Positions 35,273-44,238 of a stretch of 62,186 nt of DNA are shown piece by piece (within the stretch, counting starts at the first letter, position 1; each line of letters starts with the position of its first letter). The translations under genes and the position numbers were made by a program. Under the pieces are notes generated by a model, which ran no database searches, was not told the DNA's origin, and saw only the letters and a program-made list of their open reading frames with translations. Origin of the DNA: Methanospirillum lacunae (lineage in GTDB: Archaea > Halobacteriota > Methanomicrobia > Methanomicrobiales > Methanospirillaceae); NCBI RefSeq assembly GCF_003173355.1, contig NZ_QGMY01000005.1, positions 1 to 62,186 on the forward strand. The letters run 5' to 3'.

Positions 35273-36241
35273 ATGTCGGGTAGATACAAATCAGGTGTCC
35301 AGAAAAAAATTTTATTATCTTTCTCTCTTCTTCTCCTCGTACTGGCACTTAGTACCCAGGTATCTAGTACAGTGCCTGATCCGGCAACAAACATGACTGT
35401 CCCCCATGCGGTAATCACCGTGGGTGTCTATGTGATTGATTTCAAGCAATTTGACATTCAGGAAGGGACATGTGAGGTCGATTTTTATCTTCACTTGGAA
35501 TCAGACACACCGGTCACCATCAATGATATCGAACTGATGAACGGGGATATCATTTCAGCAGATCTGACTCACAGCACACCAAATGACAAGTTCTACCGGG
35601 TGCATGCAACTGTGAGCACTGATCTCACTCTCCAGAATTATCCTTTTGATTATGAGACCATCAGAATTGAGATAGAACCTAAAGATCTCTATGAGAATGA
35701 AGCAATTTTTGTCATTGATACCATCAAAACAGGTATTGACCCGTCTGAAAAGATAGATGGCTGGTCTTTTGTGAACGTGAGCTCAAAAGTTGATAGCCAG
35801 ATCTTTCCGGGCGATGGGGCAGCATACTCCCGGGCTGTCTTCAATTTTACGATGAAAAGAGAAGCCCTCTCTAATGTACTGAAATTCTTTCTGCCCATAT
35901 TTCTCATTGTCCTCGTCTCCCTTTTTTCATTATTGATGAAAGTGACTTCCCGCCTGAGCCTGAATTCCTCCATGTTTCTTGCAGCCGTCCTTATTCACTG
36001 GCGTGTTGTCAGTGAGATTCCGAACCTGTCGTACGGAGTTTTTCTTGACATTTTTATGGTCATCACGTATGCGACCCTGATAATGGTGTTGATATCAGGA
36101 ATCCTCAGAATACATTTCACAGACAGTGGCAAGATAACTCAGGCTGAACTGGTGCACCGCATTTCAATATGGTTTATCCCGGCCTTTTGTCTGTTGAATT
36201 ATCTCTGGCTTTTTTATACCCTTCGCACTGTAACATCCTAA
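35273..36241 (+). CDS. Pentameric ligand-gated (Cys-loop type) ion channel homologue
   Basis: 322 residues from the ATG at 35273 (GGAG nine bases ahead; the longer frame from 35180 is less likely). A signal peptide (about 1-32) leads to a beta-rich extracellular domain with VGVYVIDF and the hallmark YPFDYE (123-128), equivalent to the FPFD of the Cys-loop without flanking disulfide cysteines, as in prokaryotic channels. Four membrane helices follow: M1 about 203-222 (with the conserved Pro), M2 about 229-248, M3 about 255-280 and M4 about 297-316. M2-M3 (HWRVVSEIPNLSYG) aligns by eye with bacterial GLIC. The WxPD motif of the ligand domain is not evident. The ligand is unknown; a lone gene. 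Confidence 0.82.
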   Translation: MSGRYKSGVQKKILLSFSLLLLVLALSTQVSSTVPDPATNMTVPHAVITVGVYVIDFKQFDIQEGTCEVDFYLHLESDTPVTINDIELMNGDIISADLTHSTPNDKFYRVHATVSTDLTLQNYPFDYETIRIEIEPKDLYENEAIFVIDTIKTGIDPSEKIDGWSFVNVSSKVDSQIFPGDGAAYSRAVFNFTMKREALSNVLKFFLPIFLIVLVSLFSLLMKVTSRLSLNSSMFLAAVLIHWRVVSEIPNLSYGVFLDIFMVITYATLIMVLISGILRIHFTDSGKITQAELVHRISIWFIPAFCLLNYLWLFYTLRTVTS

Positions 36242-36330
36242 TATCCGGTTTCTGTTAATAAATGAGCCCTTTATCACCTCTTAAATTCAAATTTGGCGAT
36301 TTTAATGTGTATCTGTACCTGAGTGACTGG

Positions 36331-36372
36331 GTTTTATATGATTAATCGTGTAAAATATACTCGGGATTTCTC
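36331..36372 (+). promoter_or_regulatory. Probable promoter of the por operon
   Basis: TTTTATATG at 36332-36340 is a good TATA candidate. Transcription would start near 36360-36365, only about 10 bases before the TTG at 36373, so the mRNA may be almost leaderless; no Shine-Dalgarno sequence is visible. Confidence 0.45.
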
Positions 36373-36915
36373 TTGAGAGAACTACGAATACACGGAAGAG
36401 GTGGTCAGGGCTCGGTCACGGCTGCCGAACTGATCGCGGTAGCGGCCTTCAAAAGTGGCGTCTACTCCCAGGCATTCCCGGCTTTTGGTGTCGAGAGACG
36501 CGGAGCTCCGGTCCAGGCATTTGTCAGGTTCTCAGATAATAAGATCAGGCTCCGGAGCCAGATCTACGAACCTGATTATGTCATTGTACAGGACAGTACT
36601 CTCATCAAGGATGTGAATGTCTTCTCCGGGATGAAAGAGGGCGGCATCGTCCTCATTAACACAGAGAAGGGTCTTGATTCACCGGTGCCTGCTGGCGTTA
36701 AGCTGATCCAGATTGATGCAACCAAGATGGCACTTGAGATTCTTGGTGTTCCAATAACCAATACCACCCTTATGGGTGCATTTGCAGCGTTAAGTGGGGA
36801 AATTTCACTTGATGCACTTGAAGAAGCAGTGCGTGAACGTTTCTCCGGATCTCTGGCAGATAAGAATGTGAATGCTGCGCGTGCAGCCTTTGATCTGATT
36901 AAGGGAGGTGCCTGA
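36373..36915 (+). CDS. porC: Pyruvate synthase (pyruvate:ferredoxin oxidoreductase) gamma subunit
   Basis: 180 residues. The start is TTG: the family begins directly with this strand (ELRIHGRGGQGSVTAAEL), and no ATG is available upstream in frame near it. The GRGGQG loop, AFPAFGVERRGAPVQAF and TNTTLMGAFAAL are standard for the gamma subunit of 2-oxoacid:ferredoxin oxidoreductases. The enzyme makes pyruvate from acetyl-CoA, CO2 and reduced ferredoxin for biosynthesis. It is first in the order gamma-delta-alpha-beta, and its stop overlaps the next start (TGATG). Pyruvate specificity is inferred from the four-subunit order. Confidence 0.93.
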   Translation: MRELRIHGRGGQGSVTAAELIAVAAFKSGVYSQAFPAFGVERRGAPVQAFVRFSDNKIRLRSQIYEPDYVIVQDSTLIKDVNVFSGMKEGGIVLINTEKGLDSPVPAGVKLIQIDATKMALEILGVPITNTTLMGAFAALSGEISLDALEEAVRERFSGSLADKNVNAARAAFDLIKGGA

Positions 36916-37172
36916 TGGCTCTTCGTATTGGGTGTGCAGCAGCACCCGGGCAGGCTCAGGAGAACAAGACCGGTTCATGGAGGGTGTTCAAGCCAGTCTA
37001 TGATCATGAGAAATGTACCGGTTGCAGTATGTGCCAGCTGGTCTGCCCTGAAGGCTGTGTTCATCCTCAAGATAAAAAGTTTGCACCAGATTATGACTTC
37101 TGTAAAGGCTGTGGTCTTTGTGCAGCAGAATGTCCTGTAAGTGCGATTACGATGATCAAGGAGGAGAAGTAA
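36915..37172 (+). CDS. porD: Pyruvate synthase delta subunit, 2x[4Fe-4S] ferredoxin
   Basis: 85 residues. Two classic cluster motifs, CTGCSMCQLVCPEGC and CKGCGLCAAECP, sit in the C-terminal two thirds; the N-terminal 30 residues are the usual PorD extension with GSWRVFKPVYDHEKC. It transfers electrons between ferredoxin and the catalytic subunits. The ATG overlaps the porC stop, and the porA ATG follows the stop with no gap. Confidence 0.95.
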   Translation: MALRIGCAAAPGQAQENKTGSWRVFKPVYDHEKCTGCSMCQLVCPEGCVHPQDKKFAPDYDFCKGCGLCAAECPVSAITMIKEEK

Positions 37173-38333
37173 ATGAAGGGAATTCTTGAAGGATCGCACG
37201 CAGCCGCTGAGGCAGCAAAGCTCTGCAGGCCTGATGTAGTTTCTGCATATCCAATCACCCCTCAGACTCATATCGTAGAGCGGCTCGCCGAGATGGTAGC
37301 CGACGGAGAACTGGACAGTGAATACATCTGTGTAGAGAGTGAGTTCTCTGCCTTGTCTGCATGTCTTGGTGCATCAGCAGCAGGCTCACGGGTGTACTCT
37401 GCAACCTCTTCACAAGGTCTGCTCCTCATGACCGAAGTCTGCTTCAACGTGGCCGGAATGCGTCAGCCAATCGTTATGTCTATCGCAAACCGTGCAGTAG
37501 GAGCACCACTCTCGATCTGGAACGATCAGCAGGACTCTATTGCTCTTCGTGACTGTGGCTGGATTCAGATCTACGCCGAGGATGCACAGGAAATTCATGA
37601 TTTCCACTACATCGCGTACAAGGTTGCAGAAGACCATGATGTTCTTCTTCCGGTCTTTATCTGCTTTGACGGGTTCATCCTCTCTCACACCTACGAGCCG
37701 GTGGATATGCCCACACAGGCTGAAGTAGATGCATTCCTGCCTCCATACAAGCCGTATAACATGCTTGATGCAAAGAATCCAATCAGCATGGGCATGTATG
37801 CAACACCTGAATACTACATGGAATTCAGGTACGAGATAGACCAGGCAATGGTCAGGTCTCTTGATGTCATCAGAAGAGTCGGCAAAGAGTTTGGCCAGAA
37901 GTTCGGACGAGATTACAGCAATCTTGTCGAGGCATACAAGCTTGAAGATGCTGAAGTGGCTATTGTCGCACTTGGGTCTGTTAGTGGAACCATCAAGGAC
38001 GCCATTGATGAGATGAGGGCTGACGGCAAGAAGGTTGGTCTTCTCAGGTTAATTGTGTTCAGACCATTTCCGGCAGAAGATGTTAAGAAGGCACTATCAG
38101 GGATCAAAAAGGTTGGTGTCTTTGAGAAGAACCTCTCAATCGGTGCCCGGATGAAAGGTGCTGTCGGGTACGAAGTCAAGGATGCAGTCAATGACTCATC
38201 AGTGTCTGTGCTCAGTTATGTTGCCGGACTTGGTGGCAGGGATATTACCATAGCGGATATTAAAAAGATGGTCGGAGAGATTGAAGCAGGAAGAGGAGAT
38301 TGCTTCTTAGGCCTTCGTGAGGAGTTGATCTGA
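37173..38333 (+). CDS. porA: Pyruvate synthase alpha subunit
   Basis: 386 residues. SHAAAEAAKLCRPDVVSAYPITPQT, given here only by its SAYPITPQT core, opens the thiamine-diphosphate-associated domain I, with ESEFSALSACLGAS and YSATSSQGLLLM following. The C-terminal part (about 260-380) is the transketolase-C-like domain with VGVFEKNLS. It binds with PorB at the active site. Start and stop abut porD and porB, so the four subunits are one operon. GGAGGAG just before the ATG is a strong ribosome binding site. Confidence 0.96.
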   Translation: MKGILEGSHAAAEAAKLCRPDVVSAYPITPQTHIVERLAEMVADGELDSEYICVESEFSALSACLGASAAGSRVYSATSSQGLLLMTEVCFNVAGMRQPIVMSIANRAVGAPLSIWNDQQDSIALRDCGWIQIYAEDAQEIHDFHYIAYKVAEDHDVLLPVFICFDGFILSHTYEPVDMPTQAEVDAFLPPYKPYNMLDAKNPISMGMYATPEYYMEFRYEIDQAMVRSLDVIRRVGKEFGQKFGRDYSNLVEAYKLEDAEVAIVALGSVSGTIKDAIDEMRADGKKVGLLRLIVFRPFPAEDVKKALSGIKKVGVFEKNLSIGARMKGAVGYEVKDAVNDSSVSVLSYVAGLGGRDITIADIKKMVGEIEAGRGDCFLGLREELI

Positions 38334-39215
38334 ATGGCAGACAAGACCTGTGAACTTGTTGACTGTGGACACCGTGCATGTGGTGGCTGTGGTCCGGCAT
38401 TCGCTGCCCGCCTGATTCTGAAAGGATCAGGTCCGGAGTCTATCGTCTGTGCATCTACCGGATGTATGGAAGTCTTCTCCACCCCATACCCACAGACTGC
38501 CTGGAAGGTTCCCTGGATTCACTCGCTCTTTGAGAACGCTGCTGCAGTGGCATCAGGGATTGAATCAGCATTAAAGAAACAGGGACGTAAAGAAAATGTT
38601 CTCTGTATCTGTGGTGACGGAGCAACCTTTGATATCGGGATTCAGTGCATCAGCGGTGCATTTGAGCGTGGCCACAATATTACATACATCTGCTACGATA
38701 ACGAAGCCTATATGAACACCGGGATTCAGCGTTCCGGTGCAACACCATATGATGCTTCAACCACCACATCTCCAGCAGGAAAACGTTCAACCGGAAACAA
38801 CCGACCCAAGAAGGATCTTCCCCAGATTCTTGCAGCCCATGGATCACCATATGTGGCAACCTGTTCGATAGCATATCCGAACGACGTCATCAAGAAGGTT
38901 GACCGTGCTGTCCAGACCGAAGGACCCTGTTATATTCAGATCCACACCCCATGCTGTACAGGCTGGGGTTTTGATGGAGCTAAAACCGTAGAACTTGCAA
39001 AGATGGCAATCGAGTGCGGACTCTGGGTCAACTACGAGATGGTCAATGGAAAGGTTGAGAAGGTCAAGAAGATCAAACGGAAACCTGTTGATGAATACCT
39101 GAAATCACAGAAACGGTTTGCCCATCTCTTCAAGCCCCAGCGTAACGATGTCGAGATCGCAAAGATCCAGGCTATCGCTGATGTAAATGCTGAAAAGTAC
39201 GGAATTGATCTGTAA
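38334..39215 (+). CDS. porB: Pyruvate synthase beta subunit, thiamine diphosphate binding
   Basis: 293 residues. [17 protein letters not shown] provides the N-terminal cysteines for the beta-subunit Fe-S cluster. [12 protein letters not shown] is the GDG of the thiamine diphosphate/Mg site, continued by [25 protein letters not shown] holds the late cysteines. It completes the pyruvate synthase complex. The T-run near 39240-39245 after the stop may end the operon. Confidence 0.96.
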   Translation: MADKTCELVDCGHRACGGCGPAFAARLILKGSGPESIVCASTGCMEVFSTPYPQTAWKVPWIHSLFENAAAVASGIESALKKQGRKENVLCICGDGATFDIGIQCISGAFERGHNITYICYDNEAYMNTGIQRSGATPYDASTTTSPAGKRSTGNNRPKKDLPQILAAHGSPYVATCSIAYPNDVIKKVDRAVQTEGPCYIQIHTPCCTGWGFDGAKTVELAKMAIECGLWVNYEMVNGKVEKVKKIKRKPVDEYLKSQKRFAHLFKPQRNDVEIAKIQAIADVNAEKYGIDL

Positions 39216-39361
39216 ATAGCCGCAATACCCACTCAACCCTTTTTTGCATCCTGTACTTCTGAGCAGAGATGTTATGAGGATGAACTTCTAGGTTAATATG
39301 ATGCAAAGATGTTCACCTCTGGCGTTTTTTTCAAATCCAGCAAGGCTGAACCAGGAGAGAG

Positions 39362-41674
39362 ATGATACCGGTACTCTTCATCGACGATAATAAAGAACTC
39401 TGCACACTTTTTCAGATATATCTGGAAGAGTCTGGAGAATTTTCTGTATATACCTGTTATAGTGGTAAAGAGGCTCTCACATATCTGGAGAGTCATCAGG
39501 TAATGGCGGTGATATCTGATTATGATATGCCTGAAATGAATGGGATTGAGTTACTCAGGGAAATTAGAGAGATCTATCCCCGGCTCCCGTTCATTATGCT
39601 TACCGGCAACGATAACAAAGATACCGCAATAGCTGCCCTGAATGCCGGTGCTGATTTCTATCAGAACAAGGCAGATGACTTCGAGGTCCAGGTTCTTGAT
39701 CTCTCACATAAGGTACGTGTCCTTTCTGAAAGGCACAAAGCAGAGGATGCAGCACAGAAGAAAGGAGAAATCCTTGCAGCCATAAGTCACGCTGCAGAAC
39801 GGCTGCTCCGGGGAAGTGGCTGGCAGGAGGATATCGAAGAGGTTCTTGGTCGCCTGGGTTTTGCCACAAATGCATCATCAATTTTTGTTGCTGGAAAAGG
39901 TGATGACATGTCAGGAACCGTTGTTGACCCGGTTATCTGGCAGCGAAGTCCTGACCCGGACAATGCCCGGTCACTTGATCAGGTTCATTCATGGTGGCAG
40001 GAACCACAGAGGGTGCACCTCCTTGAAGCAAATCAGGAGATCCAAGATCTCTTTGATCCTGGTCTTTCTTCTCATGATATTTCTGGTACCATTCTTCTGA
40101 TACCAATATTTCTCGCCCGTGATTGGTGGGGCGTTCTTGGTATAACTGATCAGAGAGTTGATCGGGTCTTCAGCCCTGAAGAGGTACGTGCACTGCGAAT
40201 GGCTGCCCGGGTCATCGGCTCGGCACGGTACCGGATGTACATCGAGGAGATCTTTAGAAATCCGGTTGAAGAATCACTGGTTGGTGTGTTTATTGAGGAT
40301 AATTCCCGGTTTTTGTACACCAATCCCAAGATTAGTCACATGTTCGGGTATTCACGTGAGGAGATCCACAATATTGTGGATCCTCTCATTGTGATTCATC
40401 CTAATAGCCGCGATGAGTTTGTTGATATTGTCAGGGATATCAGAAATAAAAAGATACCATACAAGCATTTTGAAACAGCAGGGGTGAGGAAAGATGGCAG
40501 TGCTATCTGTCTTGAGGTATACCTGACCACGCTATCAGGAGACAGTCCTGACTGCCTGATTGGAAATGTGATGGATGTCTCTGATCAACATCGAGCCAGG
40601 AAGGCCCTTGCTGAGAGTGAGAAACGGTTTAGAAGTCTCTTCAGCAATATCCGTGACCTGGTGTTCCTCCACAGGATTCCCGATGAAGGATCAGAGATCA
40701 TTGAGATCAACGATTCTGTCTGTGAAACACTGGGTCTTGACCGCGATCAGGTATTATTCCGGCCTCTTCCATCCTTTGTTCCTCATGAACATGAACACAT
40801 CAAGGTTCTTTCTCATTGTGAGACTGCGGCGAGAACCGGACGGGCAGCCGATCAGACCTGTCTTCTCAAACGAGATGGATTTCCTATTCCGGTTGACCTT
40901 GTAACGCACCGGATAGTCATGGAGGGCAGGGCTGTCCTTCTTTCAGTCGCACGCGATATCACCGAGAGGATAGAGGCAGAGGCAAAGATCCGTACTGGCG
41001 AGGAACGTCTTAAACGCAACATGTTGCTCTCATTGCGTGAAAAAGAGACCCTTCTGCGTGAGATTCATCACCGGGTTAAGAACAACATGCAGATCATCAT
41101 CAGTCTGCTCAAGCTCCAGGATTTTAAAGTAGAAGACCCAAAGGTGCATGAGATTATCAGGGACTGTCGGAGCCGGATATACTCCATGGCTGTTATTCAT
41201 GAAAAGTTGTATCAGACTGACGAACTGACCTCGATACGGCTTGATGAGTACATCACGGATCTTGCAGACCGGGTGATGAACGAGTTTGAAAGTGGAGAAG
41301 ATCGTGTATCCTTTACCCTGCAGTCAGGCGACCCTGTTCTCGTGGATATCGGGACCGGGATTCCCCTTGGTCTGATCCTGAATGAACTGATCACTAACAG
41401 CATGAAATACGCTTTCTACCCGGGAGAAACCGGTGAAATAAAGGTTGCATTGCAACGAAAGAAGGAGTCGCTGGTTATTACTGTTGCAGATACCGGTCGT
41501 GGCCTTCCTGATGGATTTTCTATTGAAAATTCCTCTACTCTTGGCATCGAACTGATTCGAGGGCTGGCTTTCCAGCTTGACGGGAAGGTTGCCTGGAAGA
41601 GTGATCACGGTACCATATGTACGCTAACGATTCCGTATCCAAAACTTGAAGTTGGAGATGAGGCATCATCATGA
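39362..41674 (+). CDS. Response-regulator/PAS sensor histidine kinase with N-terminal receiver
   Basis: 770 residues. Order: receiver domain (about 1-120, phospho-acceptor Asp53 in VISDYDMPEMNG), a GAF-like domain (about 140-295, ending VIGSARYRM), two PAS domains (about 300-420 and 425-545), HisKA_2 type dimerisation helix with the acceptor His near 569-570 (REIHHRVKNNMQII), and an HATPase domain (about 650-765; NELITNSMKYAF, DTGRGLPDG). No membrane segment, so it is a cytoplasmic kinase. The start follows GGAGAGAG. It overlaps the downstream response regulator by four bases, which makes a cognate pair. The signal sensed is unknown. Confidence 0.92.
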   Translation: MIPVLFIDDNKELCTLFQIYLEESGEFSVYTCYSGKEALTYLESHQVMAVISDYDMPEMNGIELLREIREIYPRLPFIMLTGNDNKDTAIAALNAGADFYQNKADDFEVQVLDLSHKVRVLSERHKAEDAAQKKGEILAAISHAAERLLRGSGWQEDIEEVLGRLGFATNASSIFVAGKGDDMSGTVVDPVIWQRSPDPDNARSLDQVHSWWQEPQRVHLLEANQEIQDLFDPGLSSHDISGTILLIPIFLARDWWGVLGITDQRVDRVFSPEEVRALRMAARVIGSARYRMYIEEIFRNPVEESLVGVFIEDNSRFLYTNPKISHMFGYSREEIHNIVDPLIVIHPNSRDEFVDIVRDIRNKKIPYKHFETAGVRKDGSAICLEVYLTTLSGDSPDCLIGNVMDVSDQHRARKALAESEKRFRSLFSNIRDLVFLHRIPDEGSEIIEINDSVCETLGLDRDQVLFRPLPSFVPHEHEHIKVLSHCETAARTGRAADQTCLLKRDGFPIPVDLVTHRIVMEGRAVLLSVARDITERIEAEAKIRTGEERLKRNMLLSLREKETLLREIHHRVKNNMQIIISLLKLQDFKVEDPKVHEIIRDCRSRIYSMAVIHEKLYQTDELTSIRLDEYITDLADRVMNEFESGEDRVSFTLQSGDPVLVDIGTGIPLGLILNELITNSMKYAFYPGETGEIKVALQRKKESLVITVADTGRGLPDGFSIENSSTLGIELIRGLAFQLDGKVAWKSDHGTICTLTIPYPKLEVGDEASS

Positions 41675-42411
41675 TAAAAGGGAAGAAGATTCTTATCGTT
41701 GAGGACGAGATGGTCATCTCTCTTGAGATAGCCGCTACGCTCAAACGACTTGGTTACATCGTGGCAGGTCAGGCTATCACTGGCAATGACGCACTCAAAC
41801 TTGTAGAAGAGACTGATCCTGATCTTATCCTGATGGATATCAGACTGAAAGGAAATATGGATGGCATTGAAGCAGCCTGCCAGGTCAGTGACCGTTTTGA
41901 CCTTCCGGTAATCTTTCTCACTGCTCACTCAGATGAAGCAACCCTTGAACGTGCGATCGCTGTCAGTCCTTCAGGATATCTTATCAAACCGTTTAAAGAC
42001 CGGGAACTCTACTCCTCAATCGAACTTGCCCTTCACAAACATGATATCAGGCAGCGAATCCGTCCTGAACGGATCGTTCGTGAGGTTCAGTCAGATCTTG
42101 CCCATCTTTCTGATGTGAGTGCTCTGGTTATCAGCCCGCGTGGTATCATCATAAGGGCAAACCAGAAGGCATGCGATCTCTTTGAAACAGATCAGGATGA
42201 CCTTTGTGGTACCCAGATTACAACCTGGATCTGTACTGATACTCCCATACTAGATGTGCTTTCAGGGTCAGAAGGTTCCATTCTTCCGTACAATGTTGCG
42301 GTCAGAAGTCTGGGTGGAACAATAAAAAAAGTCAATATCGAGGCCGGTTTTATTGCAGGTGAGGAAGGGAGGATTCGGGGATACCTGCTGGCTATCCCTC
42401 ATGTCTGCTGA
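41671..42411 (+). CDS. Response regulator with C-terminal PAS-like domain
   Basis: 246 residues. Receiver domain (about 4-125) with acidic pair ED at 11-12, Asp56 in LILMDIRLKGNMDG, and the conserved Thr/Lys at FLTAHSDE and YLIKPFKD. A C-terminal PAS-like fold (about 145-240; VSALVISPRGIIIRANQKA) replaces a DNA-binding or enzymatic output. Output probably works through protein contacts, as is common in methanogens. The ATG overlaps the stop of the upstream kinase (ATGA). Confidence 0.9.
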   Translation: MIKGKKILIVEDEMVISLEIAATLKRLGYIVAGQAITGNDALKLVEETDPDLILMDIRLKGNMDGIEAACQVSDRFDLPVIFLTAHSDEATLERAIAVSPSGYLIKPFKDRELYSSIELALHKHDIRQRIRPERIVREVQSDLAHLSDVSALVISPRGIIIRANQKACDLFETDQDDLCGTQITTWICTDTPILDVLSGSEGSILPYNVAVRSLGGTIKKVNIEAGFIAGEEGRIRGYLLAIPHVC

Positions 42412-42452
42412 CTATCAGTTCGGTGTGTACTCTGCACATCAATTCTGTATCT

Positions 42453-42899
42453 ATGACAACAATATCAACTCTTGAAATATCTACTCCGGGTGGCATCGTT
42501 ACAGTCACAAAGGTCACTTCTGCCAGAACCGGAGATATGCGTGTCCTATATCAGGCAGGAGACTGGTGGGATGACTCATGGGATGAAACTCTCCTCTCTG
42601 CAATCGTTCAGAAGAGTTTTGCCTTTGTTGCCGCCGTTGCCCCTGATGGGAACTGGATTGGGATGGGCCGGCTGATCTCTGATGGCGTATCTGATGCATA
42701 TATGCAGGATATCGTGGTACTTCCTGAATGGGAGGGGCATGGAATCGGCTCTGCCATTGTCAAATGCCTTGTTATGATCTGTAAAGAGTGTGGGATCGAC
42801 TGGATAGGCACGATTTCTGAACCTGAAACCGAATACTTCTACCGCAGATTCGGGTTTGCACGGATGAACCGGTATACCCCGATGAGGTATGAGCGGTAG
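42453..42899 (+). CDS. GNAT-family N-acetyltransferase
   Basis: About 148 residues from the ATG at 42453 (GTG 42423 is possible). The acetyl-CoA loop region is VVLPEWEGHGIGSAIVKCL (about 87-105), a Q/R-x-x-G-x-G/A-like turn, preceded by the strand AYMQDIVV and followed by IGTISEPETEYFYRRFGF. This is the GNAT fold with its C-terminal YRRFGF motif. The substrate is unknown. It lies 41 bases after the response regulator stop and 24 bases before the DUF1848 gene, but no shared function is evident. Confidence 0.85.
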   Translation: MTTISTLEISTPGGIVTVTKVTSARTGDMRVLYQAGDWWDDSWDETLLSAIVQKSFAFVAAVAPDGNWIGMGRLISDGVSDAYMQDIVVLPEWEGHGIGSAIVKCLVMICKECGIDWIGTISEPETEYFYRRFGFARMNRYTPMRYER

Positions 42900-42923
42900 T
42901 ATTGGCTGACAGGAGTCCGGATT

Positions 42924-43925
42924 ATGGGTGACCAACAGGTAACACTCGGGGGAACACCTGCTGGTCCTTCTTCGAGTGTCATCGTCACTGATATCCACCC
43001 GGTCATCATCTCGGTGAGCCGGGCAACTGATATTCCAGGATTTTACATGGACTGGTTTTTACGCCGGTTCCATGAAGGGTCAATCATCTGGAAGAATCCA
43101 TACCGGCAGAACCGGAGACAGAGGGTTCTCTTTGATAAAACCGGGGCAGCGGTTTTCTGGACAAAGGATCCGGGTTCTCTTCTTGCAAGGGCTGATGAGA
43201 TTGATGATCTCGGCATCCACTGGTATGCCCAGGTCACCCTGAACGATTACGAAGGTCTCGGGTATGAACTCCGGGTACCTCTTTTAGAGAAACGGGTCCG
43301 GGACTTTCAGGATCTGAGTGGCCGACTCGGAAAAGAGCGAGTTATCTGGCGGTTCGATCCCCTCCTTCTCTCTGATAATCTTTCTCTCTCTTCTCTTCAA
43401 GAACGTATTGAACGCTTATTCTCTCTATTGGGGCCATACTGCGAGCGGATGGTCTTTAGTTACATTGATCTCAGGTACCGGGGGGTGATGAGGAATATGA
43501 AGCAGTATGGATTGACTGATATCAGGGAATTTTTGCCAGATGAAAAACTGCAGGTTGCAGAGGTGCTTGAGCGGTGTGCACAGAAGTATGGGGTTCTGGT
43601 TATGGCCTGCTGTCAGGAACTCGATCTCAGAAGGTATGGAATTGTCCCCGGACGCTGCGTTGATGACCGGATCTTTCGTAGAATCGCAGCACAGGATCCT
43701 GAGTTCATGGGTTGGCTTGAGCGGGATGCCCGAAAAGATACCGGGCAGCGGGCTCATTGTACCTGTATCGTCTCCAAGGATGTAGGTGAGTACTCAACCT
43801 GTCTGCATCAGTGCAGGTACTGTTACGCAAACCGGAGCGATGAGATGGTTGCCGGGCGATATCTCCTCCACCGGCAGGCAATAAATCAGGGTATCATCCC
43901 TGAGTCAATAGTGCCTGAGTTCTGA
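42924..43925 (+). CDS. DUF1848 family protein with CxxxCxxC cluster
   Basis: 333 residues. ISVSRATDIPGFYMDWFLRR near the N-terminus, VFWTKDP, HWYAQVTLNDY, VIWRFDPLLL and YIDLRYRGVMRNM are typical of DUF1848. Near the C-terminus, C293-LHQ-C297-RY-C300 gives the same CX3CX2C spacing that binds the 4Fe-4S cluster in radical SAM enzymes, preceded by HCTCI. The fold resembles SplB-like proteins in outline. Function is unknown. The ATG follows a GGAG (about 42910) with acceptable spacing. Confidence 0.82.
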   Translation: MGDQQVTLGGTPAGPSSSVIVTDIHPVIISVSRATDIPGFYMDWFLRRFHEGSIIWKNPYRQNRRQRVLFDKTGAAVFWTKDPGSLLARADEIDDLGIHWYAQVTLNDYEGLGYELRVPLLEKRVRDFQDLSGRLGKERVIWRFDPLLLSDNLSLSSLQERIERLFSLLGPYCERMVFSYIDLRYRGVMRNMKQYGLTDIREFLPDEKLQVAEVLERCAQKYGVLVMACCQELDLRRYGIVPGRCVDDRIFRRIAAQDPEFMGWLERDARKDTGQRAHCTCIVSKDVGEYSTCLHQCRYCYANRSDEMVAGRYLLHRQAINQGIIPESIVPEF

Positions 43926-43953
43926 TCATCTTTATCTGAGTGAAACCCGCATT

Positions 43954-44238
43954 ATGGATCAGATGGTGGAATGTGAGTTCTGCGGAACCGAAGTCTCTGG
44001 TGGTTCTGCTTTTACCTGCACCTATTGTCATGGGACCTTCTGTCCTGCACACAGGCTTCCCTTCAACCATGCCTGCCCGAATATTGAGGAGTGGCGTAAC
44101 TCTAAGCCCTCAGCAAAAAAAGTGAAAAAGCAAACATCCGAATCCAGGGTTCTGACTGATCAAAAAGGCCTTGTGGTTGGTGGTGTGCTGATGCTTGCCC
44201 TGATCATCGTGTTCCTTCTCCTCTTCAGGATATTGTAA
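43954..44238 (+). CDS. AN1-type zinc finger membrane protein
   Basis: 94 residues. An AN1-like finger spans about 5-50: CEFCG, then CTYCHGTFCPAHRLPFNHAC, quoted here only as its CTYC, FCPAHRLP and HAC elements, with the expected Cys/His spacing. A basic linker (KKVKKQ) leads to a single hydrophobic segment at the C-terminus (VVGGVLMLALIIVFLLLF), so it is tail-anchored. AN1 fingers bind zinc; the archaeal membrane-linked versions have no assigned function. It is convergent with the next gene and overlaps it by 14 bases. Confidence 0.82.
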   Translation: MDQMVECEFCGTEVSGGSAFTCTYCHGTFCPAHRLPFNHACPNIEEWRNSKPSAKKVKKQTSESRVLTDQKGLVVGGVLMLALIIVFLLLFRIL

